From contig CAJYTY010000032.1 of NCBI GenBank assembly GCA_913777945.1, positions 141,050 through 205,049 of the forward strand: DNA of 64,000 nucleotides. Direction: 5' to 3'. The notes under the pieces are model-generated. The model saw only the letters and a program-made list of their open reading frames with translations. It did not search any database and was not told the DNA's origin. Made by a program: the position numbers and the translations under genes. Positions 63,862 to 64,000 of the stretch are shown piece after piece. The DNA comes from an uncultured Acinetobacter sp. (GTDB lineage Bacteria > Pseudomonadota > Gammaproteobacteria > Pseudomonadales > Moraxellaceae). How positions within the stretch are numbered: position 1 is the first letter of the stretch; each line of letters starts with the position of its first letter.

Positions 63862-64000
63862 ATGGCTAAAGCCAAGTTTGAACGTAATAAACCACACGTA
63901 AACGTGGGTACAATTGGTCACGTTGACCATGGTAAAACAACTTTAACTGCTGCGATTGCAACTATTTGTGCAAAAACTTACGGCGGTGAAGCGAAAGATT
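63862..64000 (+). CDS. tuf: Elongation factor Tu (partial, cut by window end)
   Basis: The first 46 codons of EF-Tu: '[20 protein letters not shown]' followed by the G1 loop '[10 protein letters not shown]'. AAGGAAG precedes the ATG. It is the fourth gene of the str operon. The rest lies outside the window. Confidence 0.97.

Overview
The window looks like chromosomal DNA from an Acinetobacter-type gammaproteobacterium (Moraxellaceae). The basis is the low G+C content, the protein sequences and several recognisable gene orders: bioA-F-C-D, scpA-scpB-rluB, yceD-rpmF-fabD-fabG-acpP, lolB-ispE-tRNA-prs, bamD/rluD divergent with pgeF, and rpsL-rpsG-fusA-tuf. It is mostly core genome. I see no phage, insertion sequence or CRISPR array. 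Species was not determined.

Layout. 0.2-6 kb: an exported peroxiredoxin and the biotin genes (a BioH-like esterase, then bioA-bioF-bioC-bioD, the last three overlapping), bracketed by two structured repeat elements. 6-16.5 kb: an unknown exported protein, then a peptide-uptake operon (two family-5 binding proteins, an exported M3 oligopeptidase, two permeases and a fused double ATPase). 16.5-22 kb: rluB/scpB/scpA, an acetyltransferase, a YciO/TsaC-family protein, epmC, yceD and rpmF. 22.6-26.7 kb: fabD-fabG-acpP followed by three further acyl-carrier-protein genes in tandem, then a BON-LysM (Kbp-like) protein. 26.7-31.8 kb: a TetR regulator divergent from a GST-SDR pair, thiD, a HAD phosphatase, and ribB under an FMN riboswitch. 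31.9-38.3 kb: unknown helical proteins, a patatin phospholipase with a cyclic-nucleotide-binding-like domain, panD, pth-rplY, prs and four tandem tRNA-Gln genes. 38.3-50.7 kb: ispE, lolB, a TPR protein, hemA, dnaG, bamD, rluD, pgeF, a flavodoxin-like protein, smpB, coaD, a ferredoxin, RNase P RNA and two tandem tRNA-Met genes. 50.8-60.3 kb: an unknown helical protein with nadE, three tiny membrane-protein genes absent from the ORF track, a putative metallopeptidase, a diguanylate cyclase, hemJ, fabB and an EcsC-family protein. 60.4-64 kb: the str operon (rpsL, rpsG, fusA, tuf cut by the window edge).

Themes. Biotin, fatty-acid synthesis (fabD, fabG, fabB, four ACPs), riboflavin, pantothenate/CoA, NAD, heme and isoprenoid precursor genes sit among translation and envelope-assembly genes. 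The best candidates for undescribed biology are: (1) the four-gene ACP array, whose flanking DNA shows that an acpP-plus-ACP2 unit was duplicated and then diverged; (2) three tandem single-pass small membrane proteins at about 54.1-54.6 kb, behind a promoter carrying two matching 16-bp palindromes placed like repressor operators; and (3) a 20-codon ORF with a strong ribosome binding site between rpsG and fusA. All functions are inferred by reading the sequence. No database search was run.
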